Of a stretch of 64,000 bases of DNA, positions 36,148-45,005 are shown in pieces. Origin of the DNA: Erodium maritimum (lineage: Eukaryota > Streptophyta > Magnoliopsida > Geraniales > Geraniaceae); the NCBI GenBank assembly GCA_963921825.1, contig OY997594.1:34702956-34766955 (forward strand). The letters run 5' to 3'. Numbering within the stretch: position 1 is the first letter of the stretch; every line of letters begins with the position of its first letter. The translations under genes were made by a program, and so were the position numbers. The notes below the pieces were generated by a model. It was given only the letters and a program-made list of their open reading frames with translations, had not been told where the DNA came from and ran no database searches.

Positions 36148-37257
36148 TCATTCACCTTCTTCGTCATCTTCATCTTCGTGGATTTTCAGCCAAAATAGTC
36201 GTTTACAATGGTGTCCTAGCCCGTATTTCTCATCACAGTTGTAACATAGCCCTTTTGCAGTTCGCTCGGCCTTTTCTTCTCGTAAAATTTTTCGGAAATA
36301 TGGTGTTCGTGGAGGCTCGGAACGTTCTGGATTCTGGTTTGTCCATCTCTCGGTGTTGCGTGTTGTCATGCCATCATTCTGTTCTCGAGAGTGCTTTTTC
36401 TCATAAACTCGGGCAAGATGCATTGCGGTCAGAAATTCCGTGGGTCTCTGCACTTCCACGTCAATTGCTATTCTCTCTTTTAGGCCGCTTAATAACAAAG
36501 CGACTTCTTGCGTCGGTGTTAGTTGCGGCACTTGAGTATACAATTGTTCAAACTGGCTTTGGTATTGTTCAACGGACCCAGTTTGACTTAGTTTTGCCAA
36601 CTCGCCCAATCTATTCCCCCACAACGGAGCACCGAAACGGAGGTTGCAACAGTGTTTGAACACTTCCCATGACAGCAGGGGATGTTCTCTCTGTAGCTTC
36701 ATAAACCAAAGTTGAGCAACAGATTCAAGATGAAATGAAGCAACATGTACCTTTTCCTCTTCTGGTGTTCTTTGGTGGAGAAAGAACCCTTCACATCGAT
36801 TAATCCAAAGGAGAGGATCAATGCTGCCATCGAATCGCGGGAAGTCCATTCTTGTGGTCCTCAGTACTCCCCCTCCGAGTTCTACATATCCCGGCATCAT
36901 TCGGGGGGCTTGTTATTCCGACATCCGAGCGGGGTCTGGTGCTCAGGGGCTTGTATTCATCCCACAGGGGCTTTGCCTTTCTTGGACGCGGTTGCCCTCC
37001 TCGGTGCCGACCGCGGTGGGGCCCTGTGGGGCAAGGTTTGCAGCGCTGGTTTCTGCTCTACTAAGCTGCAACGAAGTGGGGAGGAGTTCCACCTGAGCTG
37101 CCAATCGTGCATCTGCTTCTGCTCGTCGTGTCTCCTCTTCTCGGCGGCGGGACTCATCTGCTTGCCTCCGTGCTTCAGCTGCTGCCTGGTCCTCGCGATA
37201 TAACCTAAGAAAGTCCTCGAACTGCTCTTGTAATGTACGACTTTCTGTCATAACCAG
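36148..37257 (-). pseudogene. Gypsy gag with two nonsense codons
   Basis: The frame begins at about 37251 (MTESRTLQEQFEDF) and runs roughly 365 codons to 36148. It has a Glu/Arg-rich coiled-coil N-terminus (QADESRRREEETRRAEAD), the Retrotrans_gag core (MDFPRFDGSIDPLLWINRCE, then PTQEVALLLSGL) and a zinc-binding GLCYNCDEKYGLGHHCK, then an acidic tail. Two stops, TGA and TAA near 36910-36945, lie in the linker between N-terminus and core. Both can be explained as C-to-T changes of CGA and CAA, the signature of methylation decay. Gag forms the virus-like particle; the missing Pol must come from an autonomous relative. Confidence 0.85.
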
Positions 37258-37269
37258 GCTCTGATACCA
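37258..37269 (-). promoter_or_regulatory. primer binding site of the gag-only element
   Basis: TGGTATCAGAGC on the minus strand, three bases from the 5' LTR end. Confidence 0.85.
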
Positions 37270-37272
37270 CAT

Positions 37273-37535
37273 TGGTACGGTCCCCGTTACGCGATCGGGT
37301 TATGGCTCATTGGTAGTCGGAATGGGATTTGTTGCTGCTTCCTTTTGCTAGCGACGTTAGCGGACGTCGACGACCTATGGTGGCTGATTCAAGCCACTCC
37401 TAATCAACTCTATTTAGGGAATTAAAATAACAAGATAATTAATATAACTACTAGATAATAATATAACTACTAAATAATATTCCTTAATTTTAGCCCACTC
37501 CTCTGCCATTCTTCCTGTTAGTGGGCTCTGTAACA
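37273..37535 (-). repeat. 5' LTR of the gag-only element (internally deleted)
   Basis: It matches both ends of the 415-bp LTR but lacks the TATA-bearing middle part, so this copy could not transcribe itself. Confidence 0.85.
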
Positions 37536-37722
37536 CGAGGTTTCTCTTCTTACTTGTCTAAGATGAAAATTAGACTCTTTCTATGGGTCCATGAGCGCTA
37601 GGTCACCTACGTGGAGCTCGAGCATATTTTGGAGCCCAGGCCTATGATTCTCTTGTAATTGAAGTTTGGCAGTAATGCAATCTAACCCTGTTTCCGTTTA
37701 ATAAAAAATATCAACAAAAATT

Positions 37723-38589
37723 CACTTTAGTGTTTCTCGTCCATTTTTGTACGGAAAATAGTCATATGCACTACGCATGACCCTAACTTTTGGAAAATAC
37801 CAAAAATACCCTCATCATATTTAAACCCTAAATACAATCCTCTCTTTATCTCTCCCTCTCTTTATAACTCTTCTTTCATCTCTCCATCTCGCACCTCACA
37901 AACTCTTCACTTAACTCACTATCTTCTTCGTCGTGGACTTTAACTCTGTACGACTTCTTTGGAGAACTAGTTGGGAGACACGATCGGGGGCTTAGAGGGA
38001 GTGCTCGAGGAAATCAGTAAGCACATCCTCATTGCTGAAGAACAAACGACGAGCTGATGCCACCAGAGAAGGTGGTGGCGCCCGAAAGTTGATGGTGGGA
38101 TTCTCCAGCATGGATCGCGACGGAGAAAATTGAATTGATTCAGATGAAATTGGAGGAGAACCAGATCAAGTTCGAGAGAGCGTATTGTAAAAAGTGATGT
38201 TTTGGTTCTTTGCAATTTCCTTGGTACAAATTCTTTGCGATCTATGTAAAAAATAATAGTTCTTCATCCTTCAGATTTAGCTTTCAAACAACTTAAAGAT
38301 GAATAATTTATACACCTATGAGTTGAAATTGTTGAAGTTGTCCAATTTATTGTAAGTTTATTGTAAGTTTTGGAATTATTCAGGATATGTGAAGAAGATG
38401 AAAGCTTAACGACTGGTCTGTGTTTGATTCCTTACTAAGTCAAAGTCAAAGTGGGTTTGAGGATGAATTTTTAAATGAATTGTAAATTTGAAGCTGTACT
38501 TTTTTTTTCTGAAAAATAATAAAAATAAAAATGTAATTAAGAATAAATAGATTTTATGAAAAAGAAAAACTGATTTTTGTAAGGATTAA
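37723..38589. other. no gene recognised
   Basis: AT-rich DNA with a CT-rich stretch (37830-37900) resembling a plant 5' leader and no convincing reading frame behind it. Confidence 0.35.
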
Positions 38590-38920
38590 ATAAATCATAA
38601 TACCCTTACGTTCGGTCCACGGACCTTTTGGTACCCTTATGTTTGTTTGATACATTTTGGTACCCTTATGTTCGGTCCACCGACGTTTTGATCATACTCC
38701 GTTAGAAAACTAATGGAATATTCCATTTCGTTGGTCATGTGACACCATGTTCTTGTTATTGAAGGGTGAAAGTACCATTTTCCCCTTTCTCAATTTAATC
38801 TTATCAATTGGATACATGAAATTACCATTATACCCTTAGTTATAATACAATAAATAATCAGATAATCCAATTAAAAGAATAAAAAATAAAATAAAGAAAT
38901 AAAAGAATTAATTAATTTAT
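38590..38920 (+). repeat. dispersed repeat R, copy 1
   Basis: TTTTGGTACCCTTATGTTCGG, then TCCACCGACGTTTTGA, an AAAACTAA motif, ACCATTTTCCCC and an AT-rich tail occur in the same order as in the copy at 41150-41460. Such sequences often form long ends of Mutator-like elements. The two copies here are in the same orientation, so I do not pair them as terminal inverted repeats. Confidence 0.5.
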
Positions 38921-39959
38921 TTTCATAAATGATATAATTAAAAGGAGAAACACTATATTCCAACTATGGTTCACCTTTGATTTCACCTTCCTAACAATGA
39001 TTGACCTTTGGTGATAATTCCCATCGGCGAACTATTCGCGATTCCTGAAAAGTAATGGATACCATCTGTTTTAACTATACCATTAACGTTTTTAGTACAT
39101 GAAGATCATGTGCATGTAAATATTTTCTTAAATGACGAAATTTCCCTCTTATGTTTGGCTGAAAACATAAAATTCTGGGTCCTTATTCATTTGTGTGAGC
39201 TCACGTATACAGAGAATGAGAAGAGGGATTTCGGTGAAGGGGAGAAGACAGTGAAGAAGTGAAGAAACAGTTGGTCAGAAGAAACTGAGGAGAGTCGAAG
39301 GTGTATGAAAGGGTGAAGGATGTCGGCAACAGAGAAGAAGGTAAGGAGTGATTTATTTGAAGCAAAACCTAGGGTTACTTGGTTTTCGAATCTAAAAATG
39401 TTGGTTTCAAGTTTGGAAGGATGAAAATGTATGTGTTTGTCTGTAGCATTTATGTATTTTCGCTTTTCAAATCAGCACATTAAGGGGTTTGGATTATAGG
39501 GTTAGGTTTTGAAGAATTGTTGAACAGAGGGTTATTTGATTATCGAAAAACAAAATCTAGGTTTTTATTACAAAAGTTAAGATTATATGGTTTGGGGTTC
39601 AAAATTTATGGTTTTCAAATATGCACACTAAGCCATAATGAATTGAAGTTTTTTTTTAATGTGAATTGAATTTATGGGAATTGAATTGAATGTTGGGTTT
39701 AGAATTAGAATTTAAGGTTTATGGTTTTCAAATATACACATTAAGCCATAAGAACTATTATAATTGAGAATATAAGGTTAGTGAATAACATCTGTTTATG
39801 GTTTAGTTTATGGAATCAATAGATTGAAGTTTGGTTCTCAAAATGTTGAAAATGTGTATTGGAAAAGCAACACCCAGTTTCAAATGTTGCTGTGAAAAGA
39901 AACCATTACAATACCTCATGTAGTTAGTTTATGAATGTTGTTTGCGTAAGGGTGATAGG

Positions 39960-40294
39960 ATGGGGAAGCCAAAAGTTGTTAATTATTATTATGGTGTGAG
40001 AGCTTTGATGTGTACGCCATTCTCAACAGAAAATCTTGGTAGAAGGTTTCTTGGATGTGGGAAATTCAGTATAGGTAGTTGATATTTGAGTTGGAAATTT
40101 GAGTAAATATGAAGTTTAAGTAATTAAGTTGTATGTATTGACAGGCATGGCACAAGTGATTTTTTTTTGAGTGGGTGGATGATGAATTATGTCCTCGTGG
40201 GAGAGAATTGGTTCTTGAACTAGTGCACAAGATTAAAACATCAGAACAGAAGAACATGGAACCGATGAAGAAAAAAACAATGCCTTTTGGTTGA
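39960..40294 (+). pseudogene. GRF-type zinc finger gene remnant (two exons)
   Basis: Exon 1 (39960-40074) encodes MGKPKVVNYYYGVRA… with TENLGRRFLGCGKF, the Gly-Arg-Phe core that names the GRF finger. After an intron (GT at 40075, AG at 40144) exon 2 encodes DFFFEWVDDELCPRGRELV and ends at 40294. In intact plant GRF proteins a CxCG pair precedes and a Cys precedes FFEW; here these positions read YYYG and SD, so most zinc ligands are gone. The T9 tract before GAGTGG is one base off frame. GRF fingers bind nucleic acids; small proteins of this type are frequent in plant genomes and inside DNA transposons. Confidence 0.55.
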
Positions 40295-40750
40295 AAATAT
40301 CATTTGTGGTTAAGTTATAATGGTTAAGTTGTTTATGTAGTAGCTGAAGACATGTAATGTTGAAATATGATGAAGTATGTAAGCTAAGTAGTCATGTTTG
40401 AACTATATAATTTGTGTTTGTAATGTTGAACCATTTGTGTATGAAATCCATGGTTGAGAAGTGGTTGACATATCAAGCTTTCCATTATAGATGATAAGGT
40501 GATCTTAGGTTACTGAAATACAAATACATTGAAACGCAACACATGATAACAATTGAAACACAAACATATATGACATGAAAATATGCATAATGGAAATTAC
40601 AATTCAACATAAGCATGCATGAACGACGAGAATTATGCTTTTTTGTCATCATCTTCATTATCCTCGGTGTCGGGTGCAACGACATTCCATAAAGAGGATG
40701 TTTCATCACCGTTGTGTCTTCGGCATATCCATGTTGTGAACTTTTGGCTT

Positions 40751-41002
40751 TCATGTCCTTATCGTCAACGAGAGAGCGGTCTTCAACGGAGCATCTTTGT
40801 GTGGGTTGTGTTCCTCTTTTGGCTTCTCATCATCTGAAAATTCCGTAGTTGGTGACAAAAATTGGTACTCGGACTCGAGGTCAAAAGGATTAGGGTTGGG
40901 TATAGTTGGGTGCTCATACTTGTACCAAGTAATTGCTACCCCCCCCCCCCCCCCCCACGATGAGTCATCAAAGAAGTTGTCGGTTTCATCATTATAAGAC
41001 AT
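40751..41002 (-). CDS. small acidic hypothetical protein, uncertain
   Basis: An 83-codon frame from ATG at 41002. It is acidic with DETDNFFDDSSWGGGGG and DLESEYQFLSPTTEFSDDEK. The Gly run comes from an 18-base C homopolymer, so the frame depends on its exact length. The Asp/Glu/Ser-rich sequence resembles N-termini of Mutator-like transposases, but no transposase core follows. It points away from the GRF remnant. It may not be expressed. Confidence 0.3.
   Translation of the reverse strand: MSYNDETDNFFDDSSWGGGGGVAITWYKYEHPTIPNPNPFDLESEYQFLSPTTEFSDDEKPKEEHNPHKDAPLKTALSLTIRT
40939..40956 (+). repeat. 18-base C homopolymer
   Basis: An uninterrupted C run, likely variable in length. Confidence 0.9.
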
Positions 41003-41149
41003 GGTCTTTGGTGTGGAGGGAAGTTGTGTAGAGAGAAGTATTATGGAGCTAACTTGGGTTTCATGAAGAATTTTTGAGCATGTTAGTGCATATTTTTATA
41101 GTAGGCAACATGCAGTAAAATATGTTGATAATGAGATTAAAAAAGGGTT

Positions 41150-41460
41150 ATTTACGATTTGGTATCCAAATGTTTCGTCCACGAACGATATGGTACCCTT
41201 ATGAATTTTTATTCCAATTTGGTACCCAAATATTCTGTCCACGAACATTTTGAGCTAATGGGGTTAAAAAACTAACACACCAAAGTGAAATGACCATTTT
41301 ACCCTTTGGTATTTCAGTTCACTTTTGACTTAAGAGTAAAAAAACCATTATACCCTCAATTATAGATTTACTTTAATTAACATTTTAATTCATTATTAAT
41401 AATATCATTAATTATTTAAAAGTTATTAATACTTTTACAAATATAAATTGTTATATTAAT
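41150..41460 (+). repeat. dispersed repeat R, copy 2
   Basis: Same ordered motifs as 38590-38920: TTTGGTACCC, GTCCACGAACATTTTGA, AAAAACTAA, ACCATTTTACCC, AT-rich tail. Confidence 0.5.
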
Positions 41461-41670
41461 TTTGATCAAAATTTTAAACTTTTATTAATTTTGAATAAAA
41501 AATTTTTTTTCTATTTTTTTATTAATTCTTTTCGAAAATTGTTTTAAATATTTTGTATTTAAAATATTGTATTTTCTATATTTAATTAGTTTTATTAGTT
41601 TATATATTTAATAACTTTTTTTGAATTCTTTTTTATAGAAATTTTATTTTAATTACATTGATAAAAAAAT

Positions 41671-43560
41671 ATGAGCGAGAGAGGGACGAGCGTTGGGGCA
41701 AGGGCTCAGTCGCTGGCTTCCACGATCTCAGGGGGTTCGGCGGTGACACCCTTGTATAGCGACGTGCTGATAGAAGGGAGGGAGGTGGCTTTCCCGAGTG
41801 TCGTTGATTTGGCGAAGGCGTTTGTAGGTTTGAATGCAAGGACGTTGCCGAGGTGCGATCGGAGGGCTATAATGGATTGTTTGCAAGAGGATGTTGAGGG
41901 TGTTAGGTTTGCGGTGAAGGAGAAGATCACTGTTGTAGGGGGTGATCGTGATAAAGGAGTGTTTGAGCGCGATGATGCAGTGGGAGCTTTCGATCGTAAT
42001 GTTGGGCGATCAGAAAAGGAGGAACCAATCCCTGCAAAAATCCAGGTTCATAAAATATTTGTTTTCAATTTACCTTTCGGTATTGATGATGAATGGTTAC
42101 GAGACTACTACAATTGCACTGGAAAAGTGGTAAAAGCCAACGTTGTGCGTAGAGCAAATGCGAAGGGTAAGTTTTTCGGTTTTGTGTATGCAAAATCAAG
42201 GGGAGATGCTGAGATGATTGTTGCCAAGTGCCACGGGACTATTGCCATGGGGCATCGTCTATTGGTTGCGCATGATTTGAAAGTTAAAATTATTCTTAAC
42301 GCCAGGCGGTTTAACAGATCAAATGACGAGAAGAAGGTTGCAGGTGTGGAGGTGATTAGGAAGACTTGTGTTGGTTCTGTTGTGCCCCATTTTAAAAGAC
42401 TGGTTGAGTCTGGATTGCTGGGTGTAGCTCGTAATGAATACACTGTTTCTAACATTCAGGAAGCGATTGGTAGGGAAGGGATTCGTGACAATGAAATTAG
42501 AGGGTTTGGGAACATAGTTTTTTCTAATTTCATGTCCTGGCCTTGCTTTTGCGAATTCTTTGAAGGACCAAGGGGTGTCTTGGCTCTCGACTTGGTTTGA
42601 TTCAGTTGATACTTGTGCAAAGGTTTTGTTGAAAGCGGGTGTGTTTAGTTGGTTTGAAATTACCGGAGTCCCTTTTCATGGTTGGACTGCCAAGAATTTC
42701 AGGGCACTAGCAGGTGTGCTTAGAGATGTTATCAATGCAGTAGACATGACTGATGCGGGAGACTCGTTTAGGAGGGCTTTTTCCTTGGTACACTGTCATC
42801 GGGTGCAACCAAGTGCGTTGGAAGTGGTGTTAGAACTGGGTGATGGTTCCTTCCCAGTTTTGTTGAAGCCTATCTCTTCTAAAGATGTGGCTTTTAGATA
42901 TGTTAGTGCTGCCAGCTCTTCCGTACCTGTGTCTTCTGCTTCTGAAGATCGTAGTGCAGGAAGAAACATGGGTTTGGACGGGGCATGTGATTATGAGTTC
43001 GGCCGAACTCCAAGCCCATTGGGAAAGGAGGGTTGTGGACCTGAAATTACACCGTTCTCGCGTCTCTTTGGGGATAGTCAAAAAAGAGGTGAAGACGGGA
43101 TGGACTCTCCCACTCGGGAAGAGGCTGTGCAGAGACGTTCGCTTGAGGGTTGTGCTTCGCAGAACCTGCAAGACCAGACAATATCGCATTTGCAGGGTGT
43201 CTCGGAGCTGAGAGATTCACGCATGCAACTGAGCAAGGAGTTGGAGGTGTAGGGTTCGGTTGAGGTTGAGGCTTCGGCTACTCCAGTTGCTGTGAAAATA
43301 GGTCGTGGCAGACCTAAGAAAAATGGAGGAAAGGCGAAAGAGGTTGCTTTCCCAACGGTTTTTTTTATTACCAAACTAGAGCTAGGTCGGGTTCTGCCGG
43401 TACTGGTGCTAGTTCGGGGACTTTTATTGTGGATATAGCAAAGAAGTTGAAGGGCAGCTTCGGAGATTGGAGTTATTGTAAGAAGGTCGGGAAAAAGGCA
43501 ATTGATCTCGGCCCTTTGGTTCTCGAGCAGTTTGACTGTCTTGATATTGAAGTGCCTCAA
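41671..43560 (+). pseudogene. LINE ORF1 of the RRM type, frameshifted
   Basis: The first block (41671-42600, 309 codons) has an RNA-recognition motif at about residues 126-206: RNP2 reads IFVFNLP and RNP1 KFFGFVYA. A +1-type shift near 42530 leads into a second block (to 43252) with WFEITGVPFHGWTAKNFRAL, the conserved core after the RRM in plant LINE ORF1 proteins of the BNR kind. The C-terminal GRGRPKKNGGKAKE and FIVDIAKKLKGSFGDWSY segments follow after a stop. ORF1p binds the element RNA. No ORF2 follows: at about 43560-43680 the sequence passes into a fold-back repeat. It could be mistaken for a host RNA-binding protein. Confidence 0.7.
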
Positions 43561-43679
43561 CGAGCTTTATGTATATTTATCAAGAAATATTTGGTTTCAA
43601 CCTATACTTATGTAGAAGTAAGGGAGCACCCAAACATTTTGACCCCCACCTTGAGAGAGGCCCAAGAAGAGCGTGTGTT

Positions 43680-44775
43680 TTATCACCCCCATCACATGTT
43701 TTTTTTTGAAGCACGAAAAAAAGAATTATTTCGGGGTTGATTTAAAACAAATTATATATGAGTAATTTTTATCAACACTTTTCTATGGTTTTATCAACAC
43801 TTTTACTCTGATTTTATAAACACTTTACACTGGTTTTGTCGCCTCATTTCCAAAACTGATCATGATTTTATCACATCATCACGTGCTTTTTATGAACACT
43901 AGTTTTATCAACACCAAACACTAGGTTTATCATTAAATTACGTGTGTTTTATCACCCTATCACATGTTTTTTTTGAAGCACGAAAAAAAGAATTATTTCG
44001 GGGCTGATTTAAAAAAAAATCTGGGTAATTTTTATCAACACTTTACATTGGTTTTATCAACACTTTACACTGGTTTTATCAACACTGAACACTAGTTTTA
44101 TCACCTCATTTTCAAACAAAGAACATGATTTTTATCACCTCATCACGTGTTTTTATGAACACTAGTTTTATCAATACTAAACACGATGTTTATCATTAAA
44201 TTACATGTGTTTTTATCACCCTTTCACATGTTTTTTTATCAACGCTAAACTCTAGGGTATCACACTTATTATCAAAATTGAACATGGTTTTTATCACCTT
44301 ATTATTTGTTTTTAATCACTTCAGTACATGTTTTTATCAACATTTAGCACTAGTTTGATACCTCCGATATAAAACATTTATTAGTGAAGATTTATCAACA
44401 CTCAACATTATTTTTATCATCCCGATATACCTTTTTATTTTCGTGCTTCAAAATATATTCATGATTGATCTTGATTTAAAGCCTTTGAAAAAATAAAAAT
44501 ATTGGCGCAAGTTTGAAGCTAATCGGAGTTCAAACGACTCGGGAAATATTAAATTAGTGAATTGGTGAAGAAAAAAATGGACACTTGTCTACATGACACC
44601 GTGCTATTACAATTATGCCCTTGCTTGTGTGAGAAAGAATGAAAGTGACGTGAATTTGGGTGGAATTGGGGTGATGACGTGGCATCATGGTGAATGTTGG
44701 ATCTTAGGTGTGTGTGGCTAAGATTGATTCTCACGGTTCTTAGGTTAATAGTGGTTTGTAGCCGATTTCACCTCT
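43680..44775. repeat. (TA)n-associated repeat F3 with irregular TTTATCAACAC units
   Basis: The right end (44465-44775) resembles the outer arm of F1/F2 (AAAATATTGGCGCAAG, then CGGAGTTCAAACGACTCGGG) and ends CACCTC before TATATATA. The interior is a degenerate array of TTTATCAACACTTTACACTGG-like units. About 268 bp starting at TTGAAGCACGAAAAAAAGAA (43709) is repeated in tandem (43976). The left terminus is not clear. Confidence 0.6.
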
Positions 44776-44986
44776 ATATATATAACAAAAGTGATTTTTT
44801 AAATAATGATTGAAGTGTAGTTGAGGGTATTTTCATCATTTTAGCTGACGACTTGGGCTATTTGTTATATAACTAAACATCTGTGTACGTATCAGTTAAA
44901 AAAACTTTAGCACAGATATCATCTAAACGCTACAAATTCAAGGTAGGTATTTGTAATTTACCCTTTCTATAAAACGAAGCATTCTT

Positions 44987-45005
44987 ATTCTTTCCTTAAA
45001 CATTA
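44987..45005 (+). repeat. target site duplication of LINE L5 (left copy)
   Basis: ATTCTTTCCTTAAACATTA, 19 bp, is identical at 47411-47429. Confidence 0.9.

Larger units (their letters stand above)
35681..37535 (-). mobile_element. gag-only Gypsy-type LTR retrotransposon (TR-GAG-like)
   Basis: This 1855-bp element is complete at both ends: LTRs of 415 bp (35681-36095) and 263 bp (37273-37535), 5-bp duplications CGAGG, a tRNA-Met primer site next to the right LTR, a purine tract next to the left LTR, and a single gag frame between them. On its own strand LTRs start TGTTACAGAGCCC and end GTACCA. The gag stop at 36148 is only about 40 bp from the purine tract, so protease, RT, RNase H and integrase were never in this copy. 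The right LTR lacks about 150 bp present in the left one. Confidence 0.9.
35074..37708 (+). mobile_element. LINE L7: deleted copy carrying the ORF1/ORF2 junction, interrupted by a gag-only LTR element
   Basis: A perfect 14-bp target duplication TATCAACAAAAATT (35060-35073 and 37709-37722) delimits the element. Without the inserted LTR element it is about 780 bp. Near 35250-35300 it encodes MAKFMV, a stop, then NCRGVGLNKN, the characteristic beginning of the ORF2 endonuclease (usually WNCRG-G). The sequence then runs into a 3' end that shares GGTCCATGAGCGCT with L4. The bulk of ORF2 has thus been deleted, leaving its first codons. Confidence 0.65.

Noticed and set aside
38590-41460. R repeats as terminal inverted repeats of one Mutator-like transposon
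   Set aside because: Both copies have the same orientation. I keep them as dispersed repeats and mention the transposon only as a possibility.
41671-42600. A host RNA-binding protein gene with an RRM domain
   Set aside because: The frame continues after a frameshift into the GVPFHGWTAKNF core and a RGRPKK tail, which belong to plant LINE ORF1. There are no introns and the surroundings are transposons.
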